Below, in pieces: positions 4,903-6,008 of a DNA stretch of 6,008 bases (within the stretch, counting starts at the first letter, position 1; every line of letters begins with the position of its first letter). The position numbers and the translations under genes were made by a program. The notes under the pieces were generated by a model. The model searched no databases, was not told where the DNA came from, and saw nothing but the letters and a program-made list of their open reading frames with translations. Source of the stretch: Patescibacteria group bacterium (GTDB lineage: Bacteria; Patescibacteriota; Patescibacteriia; UBA9934); NCBI GenBank assembly GCA_018818445.1, contig JAHISC010000096.1, positions 1 to 6,008 of the forward strand, given 5' to 3'.

Positions 4903-6008
4903 ATGGCACAAATAAAACCAGAAATAGAAACATTTGCAAAACTTAAGGTTTTGGGTGTTGGCGGAGGTGGCGGATCAGCGCTAAATAGAATGATCAAGGA
5001 GAGAGTAAAGGGTGTTGATTTTATTGCTATTAATACTGATGTTCAGGCACTGCACAGTAACCTTGCTCCAACCAAAATTTCTATTGGTAAAACAGTCACT
5101 CGAGGACTCGGCGCTGGCATGAATCCAGAATTAGGTAGAAGAGCAGCAGAGGAAAATGCCAATGATATTAGAAATAAAATTGCTGGCGCTGACATGATCT
5201 TTTTAACTGGCGGATTGGGAGGCGGAACCGGTAGTGGAGCTTTGCCTGAGTGCGCCAAAATTGCCAGAGAGGCCGGTGCATTAACTGTTGCAGTTGTTAC
5301 AAAGCCTTTTGGTTTTGAAGGAGCGCAGAGGAAAAGAATCGCAGATGATGCTTATTGCGAATTAGCTGAACAGGTTGATACAATCATTACAATTCCTAAT
5401 GATAGAGTTTTACAAATTATCGATAAAAAAACATCACTCTTAGAAGCCTTTCAAATTGTTGATGATGTTTTGCGACAAGGGGTTCAGGGAATCTCCGAAA
5501 TAATTACTCTTCCTGGTCTAATTAACGTCGATTTTGCTGACGTTAAAGCTATTATGCAAAATTCAGGCTCGGCTCTCATGGGCATTGGATCGTCAACTGG
5601 AGATAATAGGGCAGTGGAGGCAGCTAAGCTAGCCATTGCTAGTCCGTTACTTGAGTTGTCCATCGATGGGGCTAAAGGAATATTGTTTACAGTCACCGGT
5701 AGTCCTGATCTGGCAATGTATGAAGTAGCAGAAGCAGCGAAAGTTATTACCGGTTCAGCTGACGATGACGCTAAAGTAATTTTTGGAGCGCATATCGACG
5801 AGAGCATGCAAGATGAAGTTAGAATCACTGTTGTAGCTACTGGCTTTGATGGTCGCGAAAGAAGAAACGCTCCAAGTCTGGCTGGTGACGTGGAAGTAAG
5901 TCCGCATGGTAGTTGGTCTCCACCAAGTAGACGTGAGGAGTCAATGAGCAACTCAGTTCAGCCACAAGATTCTCCATTTGAAAAACGTCGAGTATCTTCT
6001 TCTGTTGA
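4903..6008 (+). CDS. ftsZ: Cell division GTPase FtsZ (3' end outside window)
   Basis: 368 complete codons are present and the frame is still open at the window edge. FtsZ is the tubulin-like GTPase that polymerises into the cytoplasmic Z-ring. Seen: the N-terminal nucleotide loop GVGGGGGSALNRM (18-30), the tubulin signature GGLGGGTGSG (103-112), TKPFGFEG (133-140) with E139 and R143, IPNDR (164-168), D187, the T7 catalytic loop NVDFAD (208-213) with D210 and D213, and the end of the core at VVATGF (310-315). From about 318 on it is a Ser/Pro/Arg-rich linker; the C-terminal FtsA-binding peptide is not in the window. Numbering matches B. subtilis FtsZ exactly, which supports the start at 4903. 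Against that family, N25 is Ser and the sixth residue of GGGTGTG (T111) is Ser. No Shine-Dalgarno site. Separated from ftsA by a terminator and a 98-nt leader. Confidence 0.97.
   Translation, partial: MAQIKPEIETFAKLKVLGVGGGGGSALNRMIKERVKGVDFIAINTDVQALHSNLAPTKISIGKTVTRGLGAGMNPELGRRAAEENANDIRNKIAGADMIFLTGGLGGGTGSGALPECAKIAREAGALTVAVVTKPFGFEGAQRKRIADDAYCELAEQVDTIITIPNDRVLQIIDKKTSLLEAFQIVDDVLRQGVQGISEIITLPGLINVDFADVKAIMQNSGSALMGIGSSTGDNRAVEAAKLAIASPLLELSIDGAKGILFTVTGSPDLAMYEVAEAAKVITGSADDDAKVIFGAHIDESMQDEVRITVVATGFDGRERRNAPSLAGDVEVSPHGSWSPPSRREESMSNSVQPQDSPFEKRRVSSSV

Noticed and set aside
5484..5951. 155-residue open frame on the minus strand
   Set aside because: It lies wholly inside ftsZ, whose frame carries the T7 loop and the end of the GTPase core here; the antisense product is Ser/Leu-rich with no recognisable motif.
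1..6008. CRISPR array, tRNA, insertion sequence or attachment site
   Set aside because: No spaced direct DNA repeats, cloverleaf, transposase frame or terminal inverted repeats were seen.

Overview
The window reads as chromosomal sequence of an AT-rich, ultra-small-genome type bacterium, most likely a member of the Candidate Phyla Radiation (Patescibacteria). This rests on gene style: several adjacent single-pass membrane proteins carrying bacterial thrombospondin-type-3 (EF-hand-like) calcium loops, a compact ybeY-dgkA-ftsA-ftsZ order, and no Shine-Dalgarno sequence before any start. There is no 16S gene or marker that would fix the phylum. TGA acts as an ordinary stop, so the recoded-UGA lineages (Gracilibacteria, Absconditabacteria) are unlikely. 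All supported genes are on the + strand.

Layout. Positions 2-181 hold the C-terminal end of an unrecognised, probably exported protein. It is followed, 1 nt later, by three consecutive genes (183-1010, 1032-1727, 1730-2683) that share one plan: a cytoplasmic N-terminal stretch (Pro-rich in the second and third), one membrane helix, then an outside region with DxDxDG calcium loops. Each adds something of its own: the first a six-fold cysteine-pair repeat, the second a short acidic stalk and a C-terminal calcium array, the third a C-terminal globular domain that looks PsbP-like. ybeY (2680-3108) and dgkA (3105-3458) follow, each starting inside the previous stop by a 4-nt ATGA overlap, so the stretch up to dgkA looks like one translationally coupled operon.

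After a 44-nt gap with an extended -10 box comes ftsA (3503-4759), complete with its C-terminal membrane-targeting helix. A tandem hairpin and a canonical intrinsic terminator (4745-4804) then separate ftsA from ftsZ, which is unusual for this normally co-transcribed pair. A 98-nt leader with a TTGACA box and a perfect 7-bp inverted repeat precedes ftsZ (from 4903), which runs off the window after its full GTPase domain and part of the linker.

Functionally, the window joins cell-surface calcium-binding proteins, rRNA maturation (YbeY), lipid-carrier or lipid phosphorylation (DgkA) and the Z-ring (FtsA anchoring FtsZ). The most unusual points are the cysteine-pair repeat protein, the trio of same-plan surface proteins, the terminator plus separate leader between ftsA and ftsZ, the lack of Shine-Dalgarno sites together with an 11-nt element at the same distance from the ybeY and ftsZ starts, and substitutions in the nucleotide pockets of FtsZ and FtsA.
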